Positions 26,119-32,638 of a DNA stretch of 32,638 nucleotides are shown piece after piece. A program made the position numbers and the translations under genes. Each line of letters opens with the position of its first letter. The stretch's first letter is position 1. Source of the DNA: Candidatus Binataceae bacterium (GTDB lineage Bacteria > Desulfobacterota > Binatia > Binatales > Binataceae); assembly GCA_024281015.1 (NCBI GenBank), contig JAMXLL010000045.1, positions 1 through 32,638 of the forward strand, read 5' to 3'. A model generated the notes under the pieces. The model made no database searches. It was not told the DNA's origin and saw only the letters and a list, made by a program, of their open reading frames with translations.

Positions 26119-26558
26119 TCAAGCGTGCATCGGGACTTCATCGTAGACGAGAATGAAGGTACGCGATCCGATCCGGCTGCTAGAAGTGGACGGCTGGTTC
26201 GTGGTGCGTACGACGGGCAGCCACCGGCAGCTCCCTCGCGTGACTGGCGCGCAAGAATGAGAACTGGGTCGGCCCCGGATATAAACGCAAACGTCGGCTG
26301 TTCGCTTTAAAAAGTTACAGAACAAAGCCAATTTACGGGGCAACCTTGCCGCAGGATAATCCCCAGTAAAGTTGGAACCTCGGCTGTGCTTCAACGGTGA
26401 CCGTAGTGCTCGAGGCAAAAAGTGCAACAAGAGTTGACTAGCGTCGCCGAAGAGTTATGGGGCAGCAGGACAACGTACAGACGGTCAAGCGCCATTCGCG
26501 AAGGCTTGCTCGGCGGCGACCTGCATCTGCGTCGGCAGTTAAAAATTGAGGCGAGTTC
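26119..26558. other. Intergenic region with gene remnant
   Basis: 440 bases. The first part contains the hicA-like fragment (26153-26260). I searched all frames of the rest for a HicB antitoxin and found none. Nothing else is recognisable; no clear promoter for the downstream MaoC-like gene. Confidence 0.4.
26153..26260 (+). pseudogene. Truncated hicA-like toxin fragment
   Basis: A 35-codon frame starting MKVRDPIRLLEVDGWFVVRT and continuing TGSHRQ. This is the N-terminal half of the HicA (YcfA-type) mRNA interferase family, including the conserved GW-x-VR-x-x-GSH core and the catalytic His (residue 24). Intact HicA is about 60 residues; here the stop comes soon after SHRQ and the HP-x-K...GTL-x-x-ILKQAG half is missing from every frame. 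No HicB partner follows. I read it as a decayed toxin gene. A functional mini-protein is unlikely because the C-terminal strand is gone. Confidence 0.65.
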
Positions 26559-27440
26559 ATGAGCATCGAGATTTTCAGGGCAAGTGAAATCTATGTGGGG
26601 CGCGATTTTGGCGGTTTCGATTTCGATATCACGCCCGCTGCCATCGAGAACTACATTGCCGGGACTGGCGACGCGAACCCGTGGTATACTGGCGAATCGC
26701 CGTTGGGGGGGCCGCTTGCTCCGGCCCTGATTCTGCATTCTGCCGTATTTCGCCGGCATGATTGGTATTTGCCCAATATTTTCGGCAATCTGCATGCCCG
26801 CCAGGAATGGCAAGGGTTCGGCCCGATTCGCCCGGGCGACCAGCTCCATTCACGCTCTGTCATCGTCGATCGCTACATCAAACGCGATCGCGAGTATGTC
26901 GTGAATGAGTGCTTAATTCTTGACAGTAATGGCCGTCTCGTACAGCGCAGCCGCACGCATCAGAGTTTTCTGATGGCCGCCGAGGGCGGCAATGGCTTTG
27001 CGGTCGACCGTGCGCGCGAAAAGTCCGGCGGGCGCGTCTTCAATGTCGGCCAGCGCGGCGGTGAACCGATAGAGACGCCGATGCGCAAGGTCTCACAGCC
27101 CATGTGCATGGCATTCTCCGGCCCCGGCCGCAATTACCACACCGATGTCGAAGAGGCGCACAAGCTGGGATTCCCCGAAATTGTCGTGCAGGGCATGCTG
27201 TCGGTGTGCATGATTGGAGAGCTGATGACCCGGCGCTTTGGCCTGGGTTTCCTGGTCGGCGGAAGGTTCGACCTGCGGCTCGTCAATGTTTTGTGGGCCG
27301 AAGAAATCACCGCCGCAAAGGGCCGCATCCTGGAACGCCATCCGGAAGGTGAGCGCACGCGTGCCGAAGTTGAGGTCTGGTGCGAAAAGGCCGACGGCAC
27401 GGTGACCGTCGTCGGGACAGCTTCCGCGCTCGATTTGTAG
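26559..27440 (+). CDS. Double-hotdog MaoC-like dehydratase-family protein
   Basis: 293 residues made of two hotdog domains, as in bacterial FAS1-like/MaoC dehydratases that hydrate or dehydrate 3-hydroxyacyl-CoA. The N-terminal half has TGDANPWY (36-43): the hydratase-2 motif G-D-x-N-P-x-H with Asp kept but Tyr in place of His. The C-terminal half has SGPGRNYHTD (187-196): His kept but the Asp position is Pro. Each half thus carries only part of the usual Asp-His dyad. The C-terminal VVQGMLSVCMIG helix follows as in the family. GAGGCGAG precedes the ATG. Related proteins act in actinobacterial and deltaproteobacterial lipid or steroid catabolism. Activity is uncertain. Confidence 0.85.
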   Translation: MSIEIFRASEIYVGRDFGGFDFDITPAAIENYIAGTGDANPWYTGESPLGGPLAPALILHSAVFRRHDWYLPNIFGNLHARQEWQGFGPIRPGDQLHSRSVIVDRYIKRDREYVVNECLILDSNGRLVQRSRTHQSFLMAAEGGNGFAVDRAREKSGGRVFNVGQRGGEPIETPMRKVSQPMCMAFSGPGRNYHTDVEEAHKLGFPEIVVQGMLSVCMIGELMTRRFGLGFLVGGRFDLRLVNVLWAEEITAAKGRILERHPEGERTRAEVEVWCEKADGTVTVVGTASALDL

Positions 27441-27589
27441 AGCCAGAACCTCTCCATCACGCCGATTGTCAATGATCCTGGTTGGCCGGTGACGACGCAT
27501 CGGCGTAGTCAGCGGCGCGCGACTTTTCCTGGGGAAACCGGGGCTGGTGCTACTTTCGATTATTGGCCTTTTGATAGACGCGGAGTTCG

Positions 27590-28195
27590 TTGACTATCAT
27601 GGAGCGGCCGCTGACAAGGAGCATCTCTCATCGCAAGTTGAGCGTGAAATCGGAGAGCCTTAACGGGGTTGTCGCGTCAAATCCATCGGCTCGGCACGTG
27701 TCTGGCCGGTGTCTTTGCGGTGCGGTAGAGCTCCAGATTGATTTTCCGGCTTTTTGGGCGTGGCATGATCACTCCGCGGCCAGCCGTCGCGCGCATGGCG
27801 CTGCGTATGCCACCTATGTCGGCTGTTGGCGCAAGCACGTCCGGGTAATGAAGGCCCAAACAACCATTGCCCGCTTCGAGGATGCGAAGTCAAACTCTAC
27901 TCGAAGCTTTTGCTCCCGGTGCGGAGCGCCGCTTTTTTACGAGCGCAGGGGCTCGCCGCACATGGTCAATATCCCCAGAGCACTATTCACGGGCCGCACC
28001 GGCCGCGAGCCCCGCTATCACGTGGCCATCGAAGAGCTTCAGGATTGGGCGTATATGGGCCACCGGCTTGTTCCCCTCAAGGGTTATCCCGATATCGTCT
28101 GGGAACGGCCGAAGTCACGCCGGCGCACGCGCGACGCTGACGTTCAATTGCTCGACCAGCTTTTCCGGTCCGCGCGCGCCAATATTAACCGGTGA
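27590..28195 (+). CDS. GFA-like (Mss4-fold) zinc protein lacking the central Cys cluster
   Basis: 201 residues. CLCGAVEL (Cys41, Cys43) and FCSRCGAPLFY (Cys108, Cys111) are the outer zinc motifs of the glutathione-dependent formaldehyde-activating (GFA) family. Where the family has CHCxxC, this protein reads WHDHSAASRRAHG, with His59 and His61 replacing Cys. About 35 residues precede the usual family start. The frame starts at a TTG (27590) 4 bases after GGAG; an ATG lies at 27599. The family binds glutathione adducts, but the changed site makes that function doubtful. It is convergent with the amidohydrolase 32 bases away. Confidence 0.75.
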   Translation: MTIMERPLTRSISHRKLSVKSESLNGVVASNPSARHVSGRCLCGAVELQIDFPAFWAWHDHSAASRRAHGAAYATYVGCWRKHVRVMKAQTTIARFEDAKSNSTRSFCSRCGAPLFYERRGSPHMVNIPRALFTGRTGREPRYHVAIEELQDWAYMGHRLVPLKGYPDIVWERPKSRRRTRDADVQLLDQLFRSARANINR

Positions 28196-28227
28196 GTCAT
28201 ATACATGCCCAAGCTTTTGTGAACCCA

Positions 28228-29472
28228 TCAGAGGTCATTTTTGTAGACAATGCCCCCCTTCATGACGAGTTTGAGATGCTGTTGCGGGTTCGTTACGACA
28301 GTCAGATCGCTCAATGGATCCCCATCGACGATCAGCAGGTCGGCATAGGCATCGGGAGCTATCGCGCCAAGTTTTCCCTGCTGGTTCAGTAATTCGGCAT
28401 TGATGCGCGTTGCGGATCGGATGATATCGGCGGGACTGTCGAGACCAATTCTCATCTCAAGTTCTCCGAGCTGCGACTTTCGCGCTTCGAAACCCCACAG
28501 GTCGGTGCCTAACGCGAGCGGGACTCCGTAGCTCTTCGCCCATTGGTAGACCTGGCGCCCTTTGCCGACGGTCTTCTTCAGATTTTCAACGATGCCTTCC
28601 GGGAGCCCCGTTGCCGGTGCTGATTCGATGCGTTGAACCAGGGAGATGAAAGTGAGATCGAGATACACTCGGCTGTCTGCCATCATGGCAACGGTTTCTT
28701 CACTCACGAAATTAGCGTGTTCAATCGAACGCACGCCGGCAAGGAGACATCGACGTACCGATTCGTCGGTGTAGGCATGCGCCATGACATAAGTTCCGCG
28801 GCTCTGCGCCTCTTCGACGATCGCGCGCAGCTCGTCAAGTGAGTATTCATAGATGGTGGGGTGGGCTTCGGAGGGAAACACCACGCCGCCGGAGACAAAC
28901 ACTTTGAGCTGACTCGCTCCCCTGCGTAATTCTTCACGCGCTGCCTTGCGCACCTCGCTGACGCCGTCGGCAATTACCGACATGATGGACAACGGCCCAG
29001 GTTGTCCGCATGGGTCATCGACTTCATCGGGTGTTCGAAAGTCAGCACCGCCGCCGGTCTGGGTAAGGGCGCGTCCCGAATAGAACAGCCGTGGACCGAC
29101 GATTTTCCTTTCAGCCAGCAGACGCGCGATGCTGTGGTCGGCGCCTCCTGCTTCTCTGATTGTGGTGAAACCGTCCATCAGGCTGCTGCGCATATAATCG
29201 CCGGCGGCAACGGCGATCTCGGCGGGTGGATAGGAGGCGTTCCTGGGCGTCAGCGATAATCCAGTTATATGCGCATGAGCATCGATGAGACCGGGCATTA
29301 ATGTTCGGCCGCCGATATCGAGGATTTTCGCATCATCGCAACTGACAGGCGTCCGGGACACGGCAACAATGCGCTCGTCTGCGACGAGCACATCCGAAGA
29401 TTGTTGCAGTTCTGGCAATCCATCGATGAGCACATTCGCGTTCTTAAGAAGAATTTTCGCAGGGCTTTCCAT
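28228..29472 (-). CDS. Amidohydrolase (imidazolonepropionase/prolidase-like)
   Basis: 414 residues of the binuclear amidohydrolase superfamily. Ligands: His66 and His68 in IDAHAHITG, the carboxylatable Lys190 in SQLKVFVSGG, His232 in VMAHAYT, His252 in IEHANF and Asp324 in LGTDLWG. N- and C-terminal strands form the usual beta-sandwich (DADLLIVDG-type ending). This subgroup includes Xaa-Arg dipeptidases and cyclic-amide hydrolases. The substrate is not readable. The only SD-like element, AGGAG, lies about 16 bases before the ATG, which is long. The gene follows the small membrane protein gene on the same strand after 99 bases. Confidence 0.9.
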   Translation of the reverse strand: MESPAKILLKNANVLIDGLPELQQSSDVLVADERIVAVSRTPVSCDDAKILDIGGRTLMPGLIDAHAHITGLSLTPRNASYPPAEIAVAAGDYMRSSLMDGFTTIREAGGADHSIARLLAERKIVGPRLFYSGRALTQTGGGADFRTPDEVDDPCGQPGPLSIMSVIADGVSEVRKAAREELRRGASQLKVFVSGGVVFPSEAHPTIYEYSLDELRAIVEEAQSRGTYVMAHAYTDESVRRCLLAGVRSIEHANFVSEETVAMMADSRVYLDLTFISLVQRIESAPATGLPEGIVENLKKTVGKGRQVYQWAKSYGVPLALGTDLWGFEARKSQLGELEMRIGLDSPADIIRSATRINAELLNQQGKLGAIAPDAYADLLIVDGDPLSDLTVVTNPQQHLKLVMKGGIVYKNDL

Positions 29473-29571
29473 TAGTGCTTGCGAGTTTCTCCTACACTAT
29501 TGTCGTGAGTTGGAAATCCGCCAAACAACTCGTCGACATGATTTACGCAGCTAGATTTCAAACTCCGGACG

Positions 29572-29886
29572 CTAATTTAGCTTCGATTTGCCCAGCTCCG
29601 TTTCAGCGTTGATGACCGACGGGGATGTTGGCCGATAGCCGTTGGCAAGCCACGTCACCGCGGAGAATGCGCCAACCCATGAACCGGCCGCTGCAAAGAG
29701 TACGTACACGGCATTGTGCGTGTAACTAATCACCGCGAATGCGGATAGCAAATACCAGATCGAGCTCCACGACGCGGCACGGAATCGATGCCGCTCCGAG
29801 ACCGCCGCATTAAAGAGGACATACACAGCATCCGTGGTCGCTGTCGATATGGCGACGCCAATTGCGAGAAAAGGGTTCAAGCTCAT
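29572..29886 (-). CDS. Small three-helix membrane protein, unknown function
   Basis: 104 residues with three predicted membrane helices (about 5-27, 42-62 and 60-82, the last two close) and a polar tail from about 85. The segment AVYVLF occurs twice (20-25 and 59-64), each followed by two or three small residues, suggesting an internal duplication of a helical hairpin. Good SD (AAAGGAT, 6 bases before the ATG at 29886). I do not recognise a named family. Context gives little: it lies between an amidohydrolase and a region with a gene remnant. Likely inner-membrane. Confidence 0.75.
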   Translation of the reverse strand: MSLNPFLAIGVAISTATTDAVYVLFNAAVSERHRFRAASWSSIWYLLSAFAVISYTHNAVYVLFAAAGSWVGAFSAVTWLANGYRPTSPSVINAETELGKSKLN

Positions 29887-30205
29887 CGCGCTAATCCTTT
29901 TTTGATAAGTACATACTGGCCTGGACTTAATCTAGTATTGTGTTTCGAGAATTCCTTTAAAGAAGGAAGCGGTTTCGCGGACCCAGAATCTGGTACCGGT
30001 TTCTCGCTGGCGCGTGAGACTGTCCGAGGTTGCTTCCACTGCGTTCGCATTTGCTCACTTATCTGCGGAACAGCAAGGTAAGTGAGCACACCGGTTTATC
30101 TATACTTATGACCGTAAAAACGAGAGTCAGATTATCGATATACTGTCTCAGTCAGCATCAGCCGCCGATAAATTCCTGCGTTCGCGTATCGAGGCCCGCC
30201 GGGGT
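29887..30205. other. Dyad-rich non-coding region
   Basis: About 320 bases with several inverted repeats: TTCCTT-N5-AAGGAA at 29952-29968, and a 10 bp perfect repeat at 30052-30088 (listed separately). The plus-strand frame 30030-30320 has no SD and an unnatural composition, so I do not call it. Confidence 0.4.
30052..30088. repeat. Perfect 10 bp inverted repeat with 17-base centre
   Basis: TGCTCACTTA at 30052-30061 and its exact complement TAAGTGAGCA at 30079-30088. The centre contains a further TGC/GCA pairing. There is no T-run on either side, so it is not a typical terminator. Operator, recombination site or RNA hairpin are all open. Confidence 0.5.
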
Positions 30206-30355
30206 CTATTTATTGCCGGGCAGCCTTTTGCGCAGCCTCTCGTTGGCTCCGTCGAAAGAGGAAAGATTTGGATCGAATGGCCGCCCGATCCAGGTCTTCA
30301 AATCCTCATGCTCTTCGTGAAAAGGATAGGACAGCTCCTCGAGAAACTCGGGGCG
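30206..30355 (-). pseudogene. C-terminal remnant of a pRiA4b ORF-3-like gene
   Basis: A 49-codon open frame without a start codon, bounded upstream by TGA at 30356-30358 and ending in TAG. Its sequence PEFLEELSYPFHEEHEDLK, then WIGRPFDPN and NERLRKRL, matches the characteristic end of plasmid pRiA4b ORF-3 (IS1096 TnpR-like) proteins: Y-x-E-F-L-E...HEEH...W-(I/V)-G-x-x-FDP...N-x-x-L. The N-terminal two-thirds is absent; the break lies next to the pepP 3' end. I read it as a decayed, probably horizontally acquired gene. The family call is from memory of the motif. Confidence 0.6.
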
Positions 30356-30389
30356 TCAGGTTGTCAATTGGCGATGGTGTTGGATGGGC

Positions 30390-31712
30390 CTAGTCGCGAT
30401 CAGTTGTGGTCAGCGATTCCACATCAGCAACTGACTTGGGTATTGCCGCGGTCATTACTTCGTGACCGTCGAGCGTGACGAGGACGTCGTCTTCGATGCG
30501 AATGCCGATGCCGCGAAATTCCTCAGGCGCTTCGTCGTCGTCTCGGGCGATGTAGATTCCGGGCTCAGCGGTCAAAACCATGCCCGGCTCGAGGGTGCGA
30601 GACTGGCCACCGAGACGGTAGAGCCCGACGTCATGCACGTCCATGCCCAGCCAGTGGCTGGTGCGATGCATAAAATAACGCCGATATGAGCCGTTTTTGA
30701 TACTCGCCTCGGGCCCATCCTTGAGCAGCCCTACGCGGCACATTCCATCAACCAGGACTTGCAGCGCGGCTTCGTGAGGTTCGTCGAACTTAACCCCTGG
30801 CCGTATTGTTTCAATCGCTTTCAATTGGGCAGCCAGCACGATCTCATAGAGGTCACGTTGCACGGGACGAAATCGTGCGCCGACCGGGAATGTCCGAGTC
30901 ACGTCCGAGGCGTAAAAGTCGTACTCGCAACCCGCATCGATCAGCAGCAGTTCTCCAGCCCGCATCTCGCGGTCATTATGGATATAGTGAAGCGTCGAGG
31001 CGTTGGGGCCAGATGCGATGATCGATGGGTAGCTGGGGCCCGCCGCGCCCCGCCGGCGGAAATTGTAGTCGACCAGTGCTTCAATCTCCCATTCCATCAT
31101 CCCACCGCGGGCATTGCGCATCGCCGCGACGTGAGCCTCAGCCGAGATGGCGATCGCGCGCCTCATCGTTTCCAGCTCTTCGGGATGTTTATGGAGCCGC
31201 GATTCGTGGAGGATTTCGCGCGGATCGAGCAAGGCATTAGGGCCCGAGCCCACGCGCGGCCGCATGGCGGCGGCGCTTTTGACCATCTCGAGCATGCGCG
31301 CGTCAATTCGTTCATTGACGCCCAGCGGATAATAGATGCGCTCGGCCCTTTCGAAATAGCGGGCGGCAACGCGCTGAAATTCATCGATGGCGTAGGCCTT
31401 ATCGGCGCCATACTGGCCCATTGCGCCCTCTATGCCGGCGCGCCGTCCGGTCCACGTTTCGCGCTCCTTGTCACGCGGGCGCACGAACAGGATGAAGCTG
31501 TCGTTCTCGCCGGGCGCAAACATGGCTATCGATTCCGGTTCCGCAAAACCGGTCAAATAGTAAAAGTCGTTGTCCTGGCGGTAGATGAATTCGACATCCG
31601 CCGAACGCACGGCAACCGGCGCGCCAGGCAGGATTGCGAGCGCGTCTCCGATCGCCTCCATAAAACATTTACGCCGTTGTGCGAATAGTTGTGCTTTAAA
31701 GTTTGAGTCCAC
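30390..31712 (-). CDS. pepP: Xaa-Pro aminopeptidase (M24B)
   Basis: Removes N-terminal residues next to proline. 440 residues with an N-terminal creatinase-like domain (YRQDNDFYYLTGFAEPES) and the pita-bread catalytic domain. All five metal ligands are visible: Asp259 (LLLIDAG), Asp270 (YASDVTRTF), His353 (RTSHWLG), Glu383 (TAEPGIYI) and Glu407 (IRIEDD). Their spacing matches what I recall for E. coli PepP. The start is GTG at 31712. A plausible promoter lies 30-59 bases upstream. It is divergent from the thiolase gene. Confidence 0.95.
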   Translation of the reverse strand: MDSNFKAQLFAQRRKCFMEAIGDALAILPGAPVAVRSADVEFIYRQDNDFYYLTGFAEPESIAMFAPGENDSFILFVRPRDKERETWTGRRAGIEGAMGQYGADKAYAIDEFQRVAARYFERAERIYYPLGVNERIDARMLEMVKSAAAMRPRVGSGPNALLDPREILHESRLHKHPEELETMRRAIAISAEAHVAAMRNARGGMMEWEIEALVDYNFRRRGAAGPSYPSIIASGPNASTLHYIHNDREMRAGELLLIDAGCEYDFYASDVTRTFPVGARFRPVQRDLYEIVLAAQLKAIETIRPGVKFDEPHEAALQVLVDGMCRVGLLKDGPEASIKNGSYRRYFMHRTSHWLGMDVHDVGLYRLGGQSRTLEPGMVLTAEPGIYIARDDDEAPEEFRGIGIRIEDDVLVTLDGHEVMTAAIPKSVADVESLTTTDRD

Positions 31713-31741
31713 GCTATCCAGATTTTCTCCGCAATTACCGC

Positions 31742-31771
31742 ATTTTACTTGACGGCACCGATTTATTACAA
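31742..31771 (-). promoter_or_regulatory. Possible sigma70 promoter for pepP
   Basis: Minus strand: -35 TTGTAA (31766-31771), 18-base spacer, -10 TAAAAT (31742-31747; 5/6 match). This would give a leader of about 23 bases before the GTG. The -35 is weak (4/6). Confidence 0.35.
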
Positions 31772-31833
31772 AGGTGCAAAGCTTGGTCTTACCGGCTTAG
31801 TTGCTGGTGAGCCATCATACCCGGGAGAAAATC

Positions 31834-32638
31834 ATGCGAGACGTGGTCATTGTCGCGGCTGGTCGGTCGCCCATCGGCAAGAAGAACGGAGCCCTGTCGG
31901 CTGCCCATCCCACCGAACTGCTGGCTCAGGTGCTGATGGAGGTGCTCAAGCGTGCTGGTGTGGCACCAGCCGCGGTGGGACAGGTGGTCGGCGGCTGCAT
32001 CAACAAGGTCGGCGCCCAGTCGATGAACGTGACGCGGACCGCCTGGCTGACGGCAGGAGGGCCGGCCGAAGTGCCCTGCTCGACGGTCGATTCGCAATGC
32101 GGCTCGAGCCAGTATGCGGTCAACCTGGCCGCAAGCCTCGTCGCATCCGGCGCCGAGGATATAGTGCTGGCCTGCGGCGTGGAAAACATGAGCCTGCTTC
32201 CAATCGGCTCTGATGCGGTGGCGGGTGCGCAAGCCGGCTTTGGCAAACCGATTACGCGCAGCTACCGCGAACACTTCGAGTTCACCAGCCAGTTCGAAGG
32301 CGCCGAGCGTATCGCCACTAAATACGGCATCACGCGGCAGGACACTGATAGCTTTGGGCTTGAATCGCAGCTCCGCGCGGCGCGGGCGATAGATGCCGGA
32401 CGTTTCGAATCCCAGCTCGTCCCTGTAGAAGTGCCAGTGCCCAATACTGACCCGAAGCAGCGCAGCTCCGAGCTGCGGACCGTATCCCGCGACGAGGTGC
32501 CGCGTAACACGAGTATGGAGGCGCTCGCAGGGCTGAAACCAGTGGCACGGCCAAACGGCATCCATACCGCCGGTTCCTCTTCACAGGTCGCGGATGGTGC
32601 GGCGGCGGTGCTGCTGATGAATGAGGCCAAGGCGCGGG
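31834..32638 (+). CDS. Thiolase / acetyl-CoA acetyltransferase-like (3' end outside window)
   Basis: The frame is open from the ATG at 31834 to the window edge: 268 complete codons, about two-thirds of a thiolase. The N-terminus VVIVAAGRSPIGKKNGALS is typical. The acylated nucleophile Cys89 lies in VDSQCGSSQYAVNLAA, at the canonical number, and ACGVENMSLLP follows. Downstream MEALAGLKPV and TAGSSSQVADGAAAVLLM also fit the family. GGGAGA about 6 bases before the ATG is the SD. The CGSSQ wording is that of the degradative, FadA-like branch (3-ketoacyl-CoA thiolase) more than of biosynthetic PhaA, but I am not sure. The second catalytic Cys and His lie beyond the edge. Confidence 0.92.
   Translation, partial: MRDVVIVAAGRSPIGKKNGALSAAHPTELLAQVLMEVLKRAGVAPAAVGQVVGGCINKVGAQSMNVTRTAWLTAGGPAEVPCSTVDSQCGSSQYAVNLAASLVASGAEDIVLACGVENMSLLPIGSDAVAGAQAGFGKPITRSYREHFEFTSQFEGAERIATKYGITRQDTDSFGLESQLRAARAIDAGRFESQLVPVEVPVPNTDPKQRSSELRTVSRDEVPRNTSMEALAGLKPVARPNGIHTAGSSSQVADGAAAVLLMNEAKAR

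Noticed and set aside
30759..31688. 309-codon plus-strand frame
   Set aside because: It lies entirely opposite the pepP gene, whose catalytic residues are all intact; His/Arg-rich shadow composition.

Overview
This 32.6 kb window is GC-rich, densely coding chromosomal DNA from a bacterium. I see no tRNA, rRNA, insertion sequence, CRISPR array, prophage or replication origin. Gene content suggests a free-living, probably uncultured soil bacterium of a deltaproteobacterial or Binatota-like lineage. That guess rests on an obg-proB-proA cluster, a MutS2 homologue, many CoA-linked catabolic enzymes, a LLM flavin oxidoreductase and a CaiB/BaiF CoA-transferase. It is inference; no marker gene here fixes the taxonomy.

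Layout. 1-1148 (minus, running off the left edge): a secreted protein with an Ig-like domain and a lysozyme/transglycosylase-like domain, preceded by about 0.9 kb of dyad-rich non-coding DNA. 2066-3846 (minus): an FkbM-type methyltransferase and a GST-like protein. 4194-7329 (plus): a three-gene operon of a dihydropyrimidinase/hydantoinase-type cyclic amidase, an N-carbamoylsarcosine-amidase-like cysteine hydrolase and a LLM flavin oxidoreductase. 7549-10947 (minus): overlapping obg-proB-proA (GTPase plus the first two steps of proline synthesis), apparently driven by an extended -10 promoter placed so that obg is leaderless. 11387-11917 (minus): tadA. 12009-14580 (plus): rhodanese, NIT-type carbon-nitrogen hydrolase, CoA-transferase. 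15356-16942 (plus): a secreted GH16-like protein with a translationally coupled mini-ORF in front. 17044-18663 (minus): a methylcrotonyl-CoA carboxylase-type carboxyltransferase. 18964-21288 (plus): mutS2. 21350-24872 (minus): zinc alcohol dehydrogenase, amidohydrolase and acyl-CoA dehydrogenase under a good sigma70-like promoter. 25030-28195 (plus): DsbA/HCCA-isomerase-like protein, FlK-type thioesterase, double-hotdog MaoC-like protein, GFA-like protein. 28228-31712 (minus): amidohydrolase, small membrane protein, Xaa-Pro aminopeptidase. 31834 to the right edge (plus): thiolase.

Working together. Most enzymes point to catabolism of ureides or amides and of acyl-CoA or carboxylic compounds. 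The most coherent candidate pathway is the 4194-7329 operon: ring opening of a cyclic ureide, then hydrolysis of the N-carbamoyl product, next to a flavin-dependent oxidoreductase. It is a mixture of the reductive pyrimidine/hydantoin route and the RutA/RutB logic. The 21-32 kb block reads as a loose collection of fatty-acid or xenobiotic CoA-ester genes rather than one pathway.

Two remnants of accessory genes sit in intergenic DNA: a 35-codon hicA-like fragment (26153-26260) and a 49-codon C-terminal fragment of a pRiA4b ORF-3-like gene (30206-30355). Three real coding regions are easy to miss because they are cut by a window edge or very short: 1-1148, 31834-32638 and 15324-15359.
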